The notes under the pieces are model-generated. The model saw nothing but the letters and a program-made list of their open reading frames with translations, ran no database searches and was not told where the DNA came from. Below, piece by piece: positions 6,837 through 15,184 of a stretch of DNA of 31,344 nucleotides. This stretch comes from JANPEF01 sp031413115 (GTDB taxonomy: Bacteria > Eisenbacteria > RBG-16-71-46 > DASYSL01). The position numbers were made by a program, and so were the translations under genes. Numbering within the stretch: position 1 is the stretch's first letter; the number at the start of each line of letters is the position of its first letter. The stretch is from the NCBI GenBank assembly GCA_031413115.1, contig JANOEH010000268.1, forward strand, positions 1 through 31,344, written 5' to 3'.

Positions 6837-7893
6837 CTACTTGTTATGCAGGATGTGGAGGATATCGCCGTCGACGACGCGGTAGTCGCGACCCTCGGTC
6901 CGCTGCCACCCCTTCTCCCGCGCCTTCGCCTCCGTCCCCGCCTCGAGGAACTGGTCGTAGGCGATGACCTGCGCGCGCACGAAGCCCTGGGCCAGGTCCG
7001 AGTGGATCGCGCCGGCCGCCTCGACCGCGTTGTCGCCGTCGACGATCGTCCACGCGCGGACCTCGTCCTCACCCGCGGTGAGGAACGAGATGAGACCCAG
7101 CAGGCGGTACGCCGAGCGCACCAGCAGCACGAGGCCGTCGTCCGAGATTCCGTAGGCCTCGCGGAACTGCGCGCGCTCGTCGGCGGGAAGCTGCGCCACC
7201 TCGCGCTCGTCGGCGCACGGCAGCACGACGCTCACGGTGCCGGGCGCGTCGGGGCGCGGGTGCGGTGAACGCCTGTCCCGAGCCCGTGTTGTAGACGACC
7301 AGCAGCGGCAGTCGCGACAGGAGCTGGAAGCCGCTCAGCGCCTTCACGTCGTCCTTGTCGAACTCGATCTCGCGCAGCGCCTGCTCGCGATCGAGCGCCT
7401 CCTTGCAGCGCGCCAGCACGGCCTCCTCGCGCGACAGGTCCTGCCCCTTCACGGCCAGGCGCTTCTGCTTGCCGATGCGTTCGAGCCGCGTCTCGACGAT
7501 CGCCAGGTCGTTGAGCACGATCTCGGCCTTGAGGTCGGCGAGGTCGCGCGCCGGGTCGATTGTGGTCCTGGGGTGCGGAACCGCCGGATCGTCGAACCCG
7601 CGGACGACGAGCACCAGCGCATCGGCGTTGCGGACCGAGGCAAAGAGGTCGCCCGACTTGCCGGCCGCACTCCCCTGCCCCATGGCCTGCGAGTCGACGA
7701 CTTCGAGCGTCGCGTACGTCGTCTTCTTCGGCGAGTACATGGCCGAGAGGCGATCAACCCGCGCATCGGGCACGCGGACGACGCCGACCTGGTCCTTGCG
7801 GGCGCCCGGGGCACGCGCCGGCGCACCGGCGACGAGAATTTCGAACAGCGTGGACTTGCCGCCCTGCGGCAGTCCGAGAATGCCGAGTCTCAT
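6837..7893 (-). CDS. ychF: YchF/OLA1-family P-loop ATPase/GTPase, interrupted by a one-base frameshift
   Basis: The N-terminal frame (from ATG 7893) has the P-loop GLPQGGKST at residues 7-15, but it leaves the family after VVYNTGSGQAFTAPAP. The family resumes in another frame with TVSVVLPC and runs through the C-terminal TGS-like domain (LISFLTAGEDEVRAWTI, VDGDILHILHNK) to the TAG at 6837. Removing one base from the run of four G (plus strand, 7251-7254) restores one 351-residue frame, slightly shorter than the usual ~363. YchF is a ribosome-associated nucleotidase linked to stress and redox responses. A single change in a homopolymer in a nearly universal gene suggests a sequencing or assembly error, but a real inactivation cannot be excluded. 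The start follows the upstream small gene by six bases. Confidence 0.88.
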
Positions 7894-7899
7894 GGGTGG

Positions 7900-8136
7900 T
7901 TATTTCCGATTCTTGTATTCGTAGGAGAGGACGGCATGGAGGCGAAGGCGGACCTGCTCGGGACAGTCGAGCGGCTCTTCGGAGCGGTAGAGCGAAATCG
8001 TCTTCCGCACCGTGTCCACGTACACCCGGCAGTTGGGGCACGCCTCGAAATGGGCTTCGATCTGGACGACCAGCTCGTGCGCCGCTTCGGCGTCGAGATA
8101 ATCAGAGATCTGCTCGAGCACATGTCGACACTGCAT
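7900..8136 (-). CDS. Small zinc-finger (zf-HC2-like) anti-sigma-type protein
   Basis: A 78-residue cytosolic protein containing HFEACPNC at about 29-36, the H-x3-C-x2-C motif of zinc-binding anti-sigma domains. An N-terminal CRH (3-5) and a YLDAEAAHELVVQIEAH helix complete the fold. Unlike most anti-sigma factors it has no membrane segment, and no sigma-factor gene lies beside it. It sits six bases upstream of ychF and is probably co-transcribed. The ATG at 8136 has no Shine-Dalgarno; an in-frame GTG at 8163 would add nine residues. A partner sigma factor may be elsewhere, or the domain may serve another protein contact. Confidence 0.65.
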   Translation of the reverse strand: MQCRHVLEQISDYLDAEAAHELVVQIEAHFEACPNCRVYVDTVRKTISLYRSEEPLDCPEQVRLRLHAVLSYEYKNRK

Positions 8137-8163
8137 GGGCGGATCCGGATCGAGGGTGGTCAC

Positions 8164-8535
8164 GGGGCCCGCCACGACGGGCCGTCTCCGCTGGGTTGGA
8201 TGCGGGGTCCGGCCCGGGCGATGCCGGTTCCGGGTCGGTTGCGCCCCGCAGGGGGAGAAAACCACGCCCCCCCGGGTCCGGCAAGGCGAAAGTGCCCGTG
8301 GCCCCGCGCGCAAATCACTGTGCTACAGTCATCTGACTCGCCTGCCCCCGAGGCGCGGATCGGCCTCAAGCCGGACCCCCGGGCGGCCGAAAACGGTGGT
8401 TGGAAGGATCCTGTCCCCCCGATTTGCGCCTTGCGCGGCCCGCGGGGACGTCCGTAGTCTCGCGCGTGACGCGACCATGAGGGTCGCGGGCACGAACGGC
8501 GTGCTTCGCCCGGTCCCAACGTTCGGAGGTTTTCC
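8164..8535. other. Intergenic region between divergent genes (no coding seen)
   Basis: This 372-base stretch lies between the zinc-finger gene (minus) and the secreted protein (plus). It holds a candidate plus-strand promoter (8431-8460), a 5' leader hairpin with 6-bp stem at 8471-8487, and C runs near 8266 and 8415. I see no convincing gene, repeat or RNA family in it. The promoter for the minus-strand gene could not be identified. Confidence 0.5.
8431..8460 (+). promoter_or_regulatory. Candidate promoter of the secreted barrel-like protein
   Basis: TTGCGC (8431-8436) and TAGTCT (8455-8460) are 18 bases apart; the -10 is identical to the one found at 21407-21412. The predicted start near 8467 gives a leader of about 70 bases containing the GCGACC-ATGAG-GGTCGC hairpin. 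Confidence 0.45.
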
Positions 8536-9348
8536 ATGCGGCGTCTTCTTCCCGCCTGCCTGATGGCGCTGGCGCTGACCGTCACGGTCACGCCCGCCTC
8601 TGCGCAGAGCACCGTCCTCGACCGCAAGCCCATGGATCTGGGGGCGGATCAGGCAGGGGCCATTCGCCAGGTCAGCCTGGACATGCTCTACCCGTACCGC
8701 GACATCGACCTGTGGATCGACGTCGGTGCGGCCTACCCGATCGGCAACCTGGCGGACCGCAACATCGATCCGGGCCTGATGATCCGCTTCAACCAGACGT
8801 TCTGGCGCGCCGGCCCCCTCTCCGCCTACGGCTCGGTGGGTGCGATGTTCGGCAACGACTCGTACTTCAACGACGCGCAGGACGCGATCGCCCAGGCGGC
8901 GCCGATCAGCACGGTGGGCGCCTACAGCGGCGTGGACATCCAGTCGCGCTACTTCTGGATGGTGCCGGCGACGATCAACGGCGAGTTCGCGCTCCAGATC
9001 GACGACGGTCTGGACCTGTCCTTCGGGGCCGGCCCCGGCGTCGTGTGGACGCACGAGTCGCTGATCACCAGCGCCGTCAACAACGGCGTCGGCAGCCAGA
9101 CGCTCGGCGAGGACGGGATCGAGGATCCGCTCATCATCGGTGCGGGCGGGGAGCAGGGCATCTCGCCGTACGCGATCCGGTCGCAGTCGAACTTCAATCT
9201 CGGCTGGGATGCGCGCGCCGCGATCGGCTTCCGGGCCGGCCATGGCAGTCGCCCGATGTGGATCCGCGGCACCATCTCGGGCACCACGTACTACGAGCAC
9301 ACCCACCCGAGCACGAACCTGGGCTTCGCCCTCTCGTTCGGCCGCTGA
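8536..9348 (+). CDS. Secreted outer-membrane beta-barrel-like protein of unknown function
   Basis: A 270-residue protein with a clear signal peptide: basic MRR, hydrophobic LLPACLMALALTVTVTP, and cleavage probably after ASAQ (~24). The mature part alternates polar and hydrophobic residues with many Gly and aromatic residues (DIDLWIDVGAAYPIG, GPLSAYGSVGAMFG, TINGEFALQI, LDLSFGAGPGVVW). It ends in TNLGFALSFGR, a C-terminal strand typical of small barrels. I infer an outer-membrane barrel of roughly eight strands, comparable in size to OmpW/OmpX-like proteins, but the family is not recognised. The start is supported by CGGAGG seven bases upstream. It is monocistronic and followed by a strong hairpin terminator. 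Confidence 0.75.
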   Translation: MRRLLPACLMALALTVTVTPASAQSTVLDRKPMDLGADQAGAIRQVSLDMLYPYRDIDLWIDVGAAYPIGNLADRNIDPGLMIRFNQTFWRAGPLSAYGSVGAMFGNDSYFNDAQDAIAQAAPISTVGAYSGVDIQSRYFWMVPATINGEFALQIDDGLDLSFGAGPGVVWTHESLITSAVNNGVGSQTLGEDGIEDPLIIGAGGEQGISPYAIRSQSNFNLGWDARAAIGFRAGHGSRPMWIRGTISGTTYYEHTHPSTNLGFALSFGR

Positions 9349-9425
9349 TCGCAGCGAGGCACGCCCCCCGCACGCCGGGCGTCGCACCGCGAGATTCAGC
9401 GGCGACAGCCGCAATGAACAAGTCG

Positions 9426-9453
9426 AGGCCCCGGAGAGCGATCTCCGGGGCCT
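9426..9453. terminator. Bidirectional intrinsic terminator
   Basis: A perfect 12-bp stem (9426-9437 with 9442-9453) and a GCGA loop, followed on the plus strand by TCGTGTTCCTT and on the minus strand by CGACTTGTTC. It stands between the converging secreted-protein gene and tRNA-Lys and can serve both. Confidence 0.8.
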
Positions 9454-9505
9454 TCGTGTTCCTTGGTGCACGCGTTGGACGCGCCGCGCGCGGCGCCTTC
9501 AGGAA

Positions 9506-9582
9506 TGGTGACCCGTCTTGGAATCGAACCAAGGACTCCCTGCTTAAAAGGCAGGTGCTCTGACCGACTGAGCTAACGGGTC
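9506..9582 (-). tRNA. tRNA-Lys (anticodon UUU), CCA encoded
   Basis: The minus strand reads GACCCGT (acceptor), a D arm TAGCTCAGTCGGTCAGAGCA, an anticodon stem-loop CCTGC-CTTTTAA-GCAGG with anticodon TTT, a T arm around GGTTCGATTCC, then ACGGGTC, discriminator A and genomically encoded CCA (9506-9508). The 77 bases fold into a complete cloverleaf. It begins 51 bases after the hisD stop with no terminator between, so it may be processed from the his transcript or have a promoter inside hisD. Confidence 0.97.
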
Positions 9583-9633
9583 GCGTCCTGACAGGCTACA
9601 ACGCGCAGCGCCCCGCGCGCCAGATGCGCCGGT

Positions 9634-10923
9634 TCAACGCCTTGCCCGTGCACGCCGCCCGGGCAGCCGGCGCTCCGCCGCACGCGCGTGGCCTTCGAGG
9701 CCCTCGAGCCGGGCGAGCGCGGCCGCGTCGCGCGCGAGATCCGGTGCGCGTGTCGCGTCGACCCGCAGCCACGTGCGGACCCGCAGGAACGTGAGCACCG
9801 AGAGTCCCCCCGCTCCTCGCGCCGCGCCGCCGGTCGGCAGGACGTGGTTGGGGCCAGCCCCGTAGTCGCCGAACACCTCCGCGGAACCCGCTCCGACGAA
9901 GAGGCCACCGTAGTGGCGCAGCCGCCCGCGAAGCCGCGCCGGCGCCCGCACCATCAGCTCGAGGTGTTCGGGCGCGATCGCGTCGCACGTCGCGATCGCC
10001 TCGGCCTCGTCGGCCGCGAGCACGCAGTATCCGTTCGCCAGGGCGGCGCGGGCAACGTCCGCCGTGGGCAGCGTCGCCAGCTGAAGCGCGAGCTCGCGCT
10101 CGACGCGGGCCGGCAAAGTGCGATCGAGCGCGACCAGGACGGGCAGCGCATCCGGATCGTGCTCGGCCTGCGCCAGGAGATCGGCGGCGACGAGTGCGGG
10201 ATCGGCCGTTCCGTCGGCGAGCACGACCAGCTCGCTCGGTCCGGCCAGCATGTCGATCGTGACGTGACCGGCGACGAGTTGCTTCGCCGCGGTGACCCAG
10301 CGGTTCCCGGGACCGACGACCGCATCGCATGCCGGCACCGGCCCGGCGCCGAACGCCAGTGCCGCAATCGCCTGCGCGCCGCCCACGGCGAGCACCGCGT
10401 CGGCGCCCGCGACGTGCGCGGCCGCGAGCACGCGGCCGGTCGGCCGGGGCGAAGCGATCCAGACCTCGCGCACGCCGGCCACGCGCGCCGTCACCGCGGT
10501 CATGAGCGCCGAGGACGGAAGCGGAAAGCGCCCCGCCGGCACGTAGCAACCGGCCCGCTCGACCGGCGCGATCGTGTGCCCGGCGCGCCCACCCGGGACG
10601 GCCACGTCGAGCGCGCGGAGCGCGGCTTTCTGCGCGCGGGCAAAGGCCCGGACGCGCCGCGCCGTGCGTACGAGCAGCGAGCGCGTCGCCGGGGGCTCGG
10701 AGGCGAACGCCCGGGCCAGCGCGGCGCGATCGTGGACGAGCTGCGCATCCGGTCCGAGGTCGCCGAGGCGCCCGGCATGAAACCGGAGCGCGGTCTCGCC
10801 GCGCGCGCGCACGTCGTCGACGATCGCCGCGGCGTCCGCGCGCGTCCGCGCGTCGACGCGCGGACGGGCGGCAGCGCGCACGTCGTGCGAAGCGACGCGG
10901 CGGAGCAGGCGCGGCGCGCTCAT
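9634..10923 (-). CDS. hisD: Histidinol dehydrogenase
   Basis: A 429-residue, normal-length enzyme performing the last two steps, histidinol to histidinal to histidine, with NAD. The visible motifs are VERAGCYVPAGR (121-132), GGAQAIAALAFG (181-192), VGPGNRWVTAAK (203-214), LAGPSELVVLAD (226-237), QAEHD (252-256, zinc ligands Gln and His), PEHLEL (318-323, catalytic Glu/His), and FGDYGAGPNHVLPT (351-364, zinc Asp and catalytic His). The last 40 residues are Arg/Ala-rich. It is the last gene of the operon; its ATG overlaps the stop of the HisA-IE fusion as ATGA. The open frame upstream of this ATG is only antisense-like. Confidence 0.96.
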   Translation of the reverse strand: MSAPRLLRRVASHDVRAAARPRVDARTRADAAAIVDDVRARGETALRFHAGRLGDLGPDAQLVHDRAALARAFASEPPATRSLLVRTARRVRAFARAQKAALRALDVAVPGGRAGHTIAPVERAGCYVPAGRFPLPSSALMTAVTARVAGVREVWIASPRPTGRVLAAAHVAGADAVLAVGGAQAIAALAFGAGPVPACDAVVGPGNRWVTAAKQLVAGHVTIDMLAGPSELVVLADGTADPALVAADLLAQAEHDPDALPVLVALDRTLPARVERELALQLATLPTADVARAALANGYCVLAADEAEAIATCDAIAPEHLELMVRAPARLRGRLRHYGGLFVGAGSAEVFGDYGAGPNHVLPTGGAARGAGGLSVLTFLRVRTWLRVDATRAPDLARDAAALARLEGLEGHARAAERRLPGRRARARR

Positions 10924-12197
10924 CGCGACCCCGCGGCGGGCTTCGCGTCGCCGGGCCGTCGCGTCACGCGAAGCGCGCGCTGGTCGAGCGCCACATCGAC
11001 GTCGGCGAGCGGCACGCCCGCGCGGGCGAGTGTCACGGCCGCCAGGTAGAACACGTCGGCGGCCTCCGCGGCCACGTCGACGGGGCCGACGGCCGCGGCC
11101 AGCTCCGCCGCTTCCTCGCGCAGTTTTGCGGCGAGGAGGACCGGGTCGGCGAGAAGCCGCGCGGTGTACGACCCCGGCGGCGCGGCCGAAGCGCGTTCGG
11201 CCACGCGGCGAGCGAGCGCGCCGAGTCCCTGCTCCTCGCCCCAGCACGTGCGCGTCTCGCGGTGGCAGAAACCGGCGCCGGCCTGGCGGACGGTGAAGCG
11301 CAGCGCGTCGCGGTCGCAGTCGGTGGCGGCGGCGAGCAGCTCCTGCGTCGCTCCGGAGCTCTCGCCCTTGGTCCACAGCCCGCGCGTGCGCGACCAGTAG
11401 ACCCCGACACCGCGCTCGAGCGCCGCGCGGAGGCTCTCGGCACTCGACCAGGCAAGGCCGAGCGCGATGCCGCGCTCGTCGCACACGACGGTCGGCCACA
11501 GCCCGTCCGCGCGTTCGCTCGTCAGTGGCGCCGCGAACGCGTCCGCCAGGTCGAGCCGGCCGGTGTAGAGCGCCATCCCCACCTGCGCGTCGACGCCGAG
11601 CCGGTCGAGCGCGGCAATGTCGGCCGGCGTCGTCACCCCTCCCGCCACGGTGAGCGCAGCCCCCGCCCCGCGCGCCGTCGCCGAAAGTTCGGCGCACGCG
11701 GCCAGGTCGATGCCCGCAAGGCGTCCCTCGCGCTCGACGAACGTGACCAGGAATTCCCCGGCGAGCCCCGCGAGTTCGCGCATGCACTCGGCGACACCAC
11801 GGCCGGTGCGGGTGCGCCAGCCGTCGACGACGACCTCGCCGTCCCGCGCATCGAGGGCGACGACCACGCGCTCACGCGGCAGGGCCGCGAGCACGTCCGG
11901 GCGCGCCGCCGTCCCGAGGACGACGCGGCTCGCGCCGGCATCGAGCCAGGCGATGGCGTCGGCGACCGTGCGGATGCCGCCGCCCACGCGGCAGCGCGCG
12001 CGGGCGACGAGGTCGAGGATCGTCTCCCGGTTCGAGCCCCGCCCGAGCGCCGCGTCGAGGTCGACGACCGCGACTTCGCCGACCCGGCCGAAGCGCGTGG
12101 CAAGCGGCCGCGGGTCGCCTGCATCGAGTGCGCGGTCTTCGCCGCCGACGAGCTGCACGGCGTGTCCCCCCTCGAGGTCGATCGACGGCACGATCAT
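10920..12197 (-). CDS. hisAIE: Trifunctional HisA-HisI-HisE fusion: phosphoribosyl isomerase / PRA-CH cyclohydrolase / PRA-PH pyrophosphohydrolase
   Basis: One 425-residue reading frame holds three enzymes. Residues 1-~228 are HisA, a TIM barrel with both catalytic aspartates (PSIDLEGG, D7; VALDARDG, D116) and GGGIRT at 72-77. Residues ~229-320 are HisI (PRA-CH): VYWSRTRGLWTKGESSG (266-282), DCDRDALRF (293-301) and FCHRETRTCWG (310-320) give the metal ligands. Residues ~322-412 are HisE (PRA-PH): KLREEAAEL (358-366) and EAADVFYL (378-385) carry the acidic metal-binding residues. HisE, HisI and HisA catalyse consecutive steps 2, 3 and 4. HisIE fusions are common, but fusion of HisA in front of them is unusual. 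No frameshift is needed. The ATG at 12197 overlaps the hisF stop as ATGA. Confidence 0.95.
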   Translation of the reverse strand: MIVPSIDLEGGHAVQLVGGEDRALDAGDPRPLATRFGRVGEVAVVDLDAALGRGSNRETILDLVARARCRVGGGIRTVADAIAWLDAGASRVVLGTAARPDVLAALPRERVVVALDARDGEVVVDGWRTRTGRGVAECMRELAGLAGEFLVTFVEREGRLAGIDLAACAELSATARGAGAALTVAGGVTTPADIAALDRLGVDAQVGMALYTGRLDLADAFAAPLTSERADGLWPTVVCDERGIALGLAWSSAESLRAALERGVGVYWSRTRGLWTKGESSGATQELLAAATDCDRDALRFTVRQAGAGFCHRETRTCWGEEQGLGALARRVAERASAAPPGSYTARLLADPVLLAAKLREEAAELAAAVGPVDVAAEAADVFYLAAVTLARAGVPLADVDVALDQRALRVTRRPGDAKPAAGSR

Positions 12198-12949
12198 GGC
12201 CGCACCTCGAAGCCATCTGCGGCGAGGGCGCGCTTGACGTCGCCCACGCCGGTCACCCCGTCGTGGAAGATCGTCGCGGCCAGCACCGCCCCGGCGCCGG
12301 CGCGGATGGCGGCGGCCAGGTGCTCCACGCGCGCCGCGCCACCCGAGGCGATGATCGGGACGCGCGTGACCGCCGCGACGGCCGCGATCAGGTCGAGGTC
12401 GTAGCCATCTCCCGTGCCGTCGCGATCCCAGCTGGTGAGCAGGATCTCGCCGGCGCCGCGCTCGCCGGCCTCGCGGGCCCACGCGACGGCGTCACGCTCG
12501 GCGTCCTCGCCGCCGCCGTGGGTTCGCGCCCGCCAGCCGCCCGCGTCATCCCGCGCGGCGTCGATGGCGACGACCGTGCACTGGCTTCCGAAGCGTTCCG
12601 CGAGCGCGTCGATCAGCCCCGGCTCGCGCACGGCCGCCGAGTTGACGGACACCTTGTCGGCGCCGGCGTCGAGCAAGCCCGCAGCGTCGTCCGCGGAGCG
12701 CACGCCCCCGCCGACGGTGAGCGGAATCGAGAGCACCCCTCGCACGGCGCGCACCACGTCGCGCTGCGCACCGCGCCCCGCGGGCGTCGCAGCGACGTCG
12801 AGGATGACGAGTTCATCCGCGCCCTGCGCCTCGTAGAGCGCGGCGCGCGCTGCGGGATCACCGGCATCGCGGAGACCCTGGAAGCGCACTCCCTTGACGA
12901 TCCGCCCGTCACGCACGTCGAGGCACGGCACGATGCGCACGGTCAGCAT
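12194..12949 (-). CDS. hisF: Imidazole glycerol phosphate synthase, cyclase subunit
   Basis: A 251-residue TIM barrel that, with HisH, makes imidazole glycerol phosphate and AICAR. The first catalytic aspartate is in IVPCLDVRDGRIVKGV (about residue 11) and the second in VVAIDAARDD (about 130). Phosphate loops GGGVRS and IASGGA and the segment LLTSWDRDGTGDGYDLDL are all present (Trp replaces the usual Met before DRDGT). The ATG at 12949 lies inside the hisH coding end, a 7-base overlap, the only junction in this operon that is not four bases. Confidence 0.97.
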   Translation of the reverse strand: MLTVRIVPCLDVRDGRIVKGVRFQGLRDAGDPAARAALYEAQGADELVILDVAATPAGRGAQRDVVRAVRGVLSIPLTVGGGVRSADDAAGLLDAGADKVSVNSAAVREPGLIDALAERFGSQCTVVAIDAARDDAGGWRARTHGGGEDAERDAVAWAREAGERGAGEILLTSWDRDGTGDGYDLDLIAAVAAVTRVPIIASGGAARVEHLAAAIRAGAGAVLAATIFHDGVTGVGDVKRALAADGFEVRP

Positions 12950-13566
12950 GCGGCCTCCGCGGCGCCTGTGATCCACCGCGCGAGGAGCGCCGTGCCCCAC
13001 GCGCCCGAGAGTTCGGGGTGGAACTGGCAGGCGAGAACGGCACCGCGCTCGAATGCCGCGACCCAGCGGCCGCCGTAGTCGACGAACGACGCGCGCCATC
13101 CGGCGGGAGCGTGGGTGAGCCGATAGGAGTTCGCGAAGTAGGCGTGGCCCTCCTGCACCAGCCCGGCGGGACCGGCGTCATCGGGCAGGACCCGGTTCCA
13201 GCCCATGTGCGGCACGCGCACCCGGTCGGGCAGGCGCTCGATGCGGCCCGGCACGAGACCGAAGCCCGCCACACCCGGGCTCTCCGCACTCGTCTCGCAC
13301 AGGAGCTGCATGCCGAGGCAGATGGCGAGCGTGGGGCGCCCCGCGCGCAGGCGACGCACGAGCGCCTCGCCAAGTCCGCCGGCCGCAAGGCCGGCGAGCG
13401 CAGCGTGCGGAGTGCCGACTCCGGGGAGAACCACACCCCTGGCGCCGTCGATGTCCGCGGCGTCGCGGGCGAGACGCGGCCGCGCTCCGGCGCGAGCGAG
13501 TCCCGCGAGCACCGATGCGGTGTTCGCCGTGCCGGTCGCAACGACGACGATGTCGGGCGCGTTCAC
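12943..13566 (-). CDS. hisH: Imidazole glycerol phosphate synthase, glutamine amidotransferase subunit
   Basis: A 207-residue class I glutamine amidotransferase. The nucleophile is C83 in AICLGMQLL, and the His-Glu partners are H183 and E185 in QFHPELSG. VVLPGVGTPHAAL is the oxyanion-side loop (the family usually has GAFGDA-like residues there), and VPHMGWNRV contacts HisF. It delivers ammonia through the HisF barrel. The ATG at 13566 overlaps the hisB stop as ATGA. Confidence 0.96.
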   Translation of the reverse strand: MNAPDIVVVATGTANTASVLAGLARAGARPRLARDAADIDGARGVVLPGVGTPHAALAGLAAGGLGEALVRRLRAGRPTLAICLGMQLLCETSAESPGVAGFGLVPGRIERLPDRVRVPHMGWNRVLPDDAGPAGLVQEGHAYFANSYRLTHAPAGWRASFVDYGGRWVAAFERGAVLACQFHPELSGAWGTALLARWITGAAEAAC

Positions 13567-14168
13567 AGGACCCCCTTCAGGCTCGGCACCTCGTCGTGGA
13601 CGTCGCGCGCCACCGCGGCGCGCAACGCCAGTGCGAGCGCCTTGAATGCAGCCTCGGCGCGGTGGTGGTCATTGACGCCACGCAGCACGTCGACGTGCAC
13701 CGCGGCGCGGGCCGCGGTCGCGAACGAGGCGACGACGTGGCTCACGTTCTCGCAGCTCAGTCCGCCGATCGCCTCGCGGACGAGGCCAAGCTCGACAACG
13801 GCGTACGGACGCCCCGACAGGTCGACGACGGCGCGGGCCAGCGCCTCGTCCAGCGGCGCGTAGGCCGAACCGAAGCGGCGCACCCCGCGGCGCTCGCCCA
13901 GCGCCTGGTCGACGGCCGCACCGAGCGCGAGGGCGCAGTCCTCGGCCGTGTGGTGGTCGTCGACGTGGAGGTCGCCACTGCAAGTGAGCGCCAGGTCGAA
14001 GCGCGCATGCTTCGTCAGCGTGGCCAGCAAGTGGTCGAGAAAGCCGATACCGGTCTCGATCCGTGCGTCGCCGCGGCCGTCGAGGTCGAGCGTGAGTTCG
14101 ATCGCCGTCTCCGTGGTCGTCCGGCGGACCGTGGCGCGGCGCGCGGGCCCTGCGTCCATGCCGCTCAC
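13563..14168 (-). CDS. hisB: Imidazoleglycerol-phosphate dehydratase
   Basis: A 201-residue monofunctional dehydratase without the phosphatase domain of enteric HisB. The metal-binding histidine clusters are GFLDHLL, DDHHTAEDCALALG and the C-terminal NDHHRAEAAFKALALAL. It makes imidazole acetol phosphate. I choose GTG at 14168: GGAGG stands six bases upstream and the codon overlaps the hisC stop as GTGA. The ATG three codons later is the alternative. A separate histidinol-phosphatase (HisN or HisJ) must lie outside this window. Confidence 0.95.
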   Translation of the reverse strand: MSGMDAGPARRATVRRTTTETAIELTLDLDGRGDARIETGIGFLDHLLATLTKHARFDLALTCSGDLHVDDHHTAEDCALALGAAVDQALGERRGVRRFGSAYAPLDEALARAVVDLSGRPYAVVELGLVREAIGGLSCENVSHVVASFATAARAAVHVDVLRGVNDHHRAEAAFKALALALRAAVARDVHDEVPSLKGVL

Positions 14169-15184
14169 GCCGCACCTCCGTTCGTGAGTTCGCTGCCCAC
14201 GTCCTCGAGCGCGCCAAGCAGGCGCGCGAATGCTGCGGGTTCGCTCGGGCAGGTGACGCGCAGGCAGTCGGCCAGGCGCGCCCGCGCCGGGAAGGCGCGG
14301 ACCGACACCCCACGCGCGCGCAGCTGCGCGTGGACGGCGCGGGCGGCCGCCTCGTCCGGGAATCGGGCGAAGACGAAGTTCGCCTGTGACGGCGGCGCCT
14401 CGGCGCCGAGGCGCGCCAGCGCCGCGCGCAGGGGCGCACGCTCCTCGCGCACCCGGGAGACGTATGCCGCCACGTCGGGGCCGGCGCTCTCGAGCCGCGC
14501 CTGCGCGATGGCGAGGGCCGGCCCGGCGACCGGATACGGCCCGCCGGCGGCGCGCAGCGCGGCGATCACCCGCGGCGGCCCCACGGCGTAGCCGACGCGG
14601 AGCCCGGCGAGGCCCCACGCCTTCGACAGCGTCCGGACGACGAGCGCCCGGCCGTCGGCGACGGCAGACGGACCCAGGTCGACATCGGCCAGCTCGCCGT
14701 ACGCCGCGTCGACGAGCAGGAGCGCGCGGCCCGTGCCGTCGAGCAGTCGGGCGAGGTCCGTGAGGGTCGCCGTCGCTCCGGTCGGATTGTTCGGGCTCAC
14801 CAGCACGACCAGCGCCGTGTCAGCCTCGATCCGGGCCAGCGTCGCGTCCACCGGGAATGCGCCCCCGGGCCACTCGACCTCGAGGACGCGGGCACGGGCG
14901 AGCGCGGTATAGCGCTCGATCATTTCGAAGGTCGGAACGGGCAGGACGAGTGAGCGATCGGGACCGAGGAACGCGCGGCAGGCGCGATCGAGCGCCTCGT
15001 CGGCGCCCGCGGTGACGAGGACGCGCAAGGGATCGACGCCGTGACTCGCAGCGAGCCGCGCCTCGAGCCCCGAAGCGTCCGGGTAGCGGCGTAACGCCTC
15101 GGGATCGAGCGCCGCCACGAGCGCGCCGAGCGCGGCCGGGGCCGCCGGCCCTTCGTTGCCATCGAGAAACAGGTCGACGTTCAT
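14165..15184 (-). CDS. hisC: Histidinol-phosphate aminotransferase
   Basis: A 339-residue fold-type I PLP aminotransferase, at the short end for the family. DGNEGP near residue 8 corresponds to the usual NENP start. SPNNPTG (130-136), VDAAYGEL (158-165) and TLSKAWGLAGLRVGY (185-199, Schiff-base lysine K188) line the cofactor site; RVTCPSEP near the C-terminus carries the carboxylate-binding arginine. It transfers the amino group from glutamate to imidazole acetol phosphate. Operon position between hisG and hisB, with four-base overlaps on both sides, supports hisC rather than a paralogous aminotransferase. Confidence 0.93.
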   Translation of the reverse strand: MNVDLFLDGNEGPAAPAALGALVAALDPEALRRYPDASGLEARLAASHGVDPLRVLVTAGADEALDRACRAFLGPDRSLVLPVPTFEMIERYTALARARVLEVEWPGGAFPVDATLARIEADTALVVLVSPNNPTGATATLTDLARLLDGTGRALLLVDAAYGELADVDLGPSAVADGRALVVRTLSKAWGLAGLRVGYAVGPPRVIAALRAAGGPYPVAGPALAIAQARLESAGPDVAAYVSRVREERAPLRAALARLGAEAPPSQANFVFARFPDEAAARAVHAQLRARGVSVRAFPARARLADCLRVTCPSEPAAFARLLGALEDVGSELTNGGAA

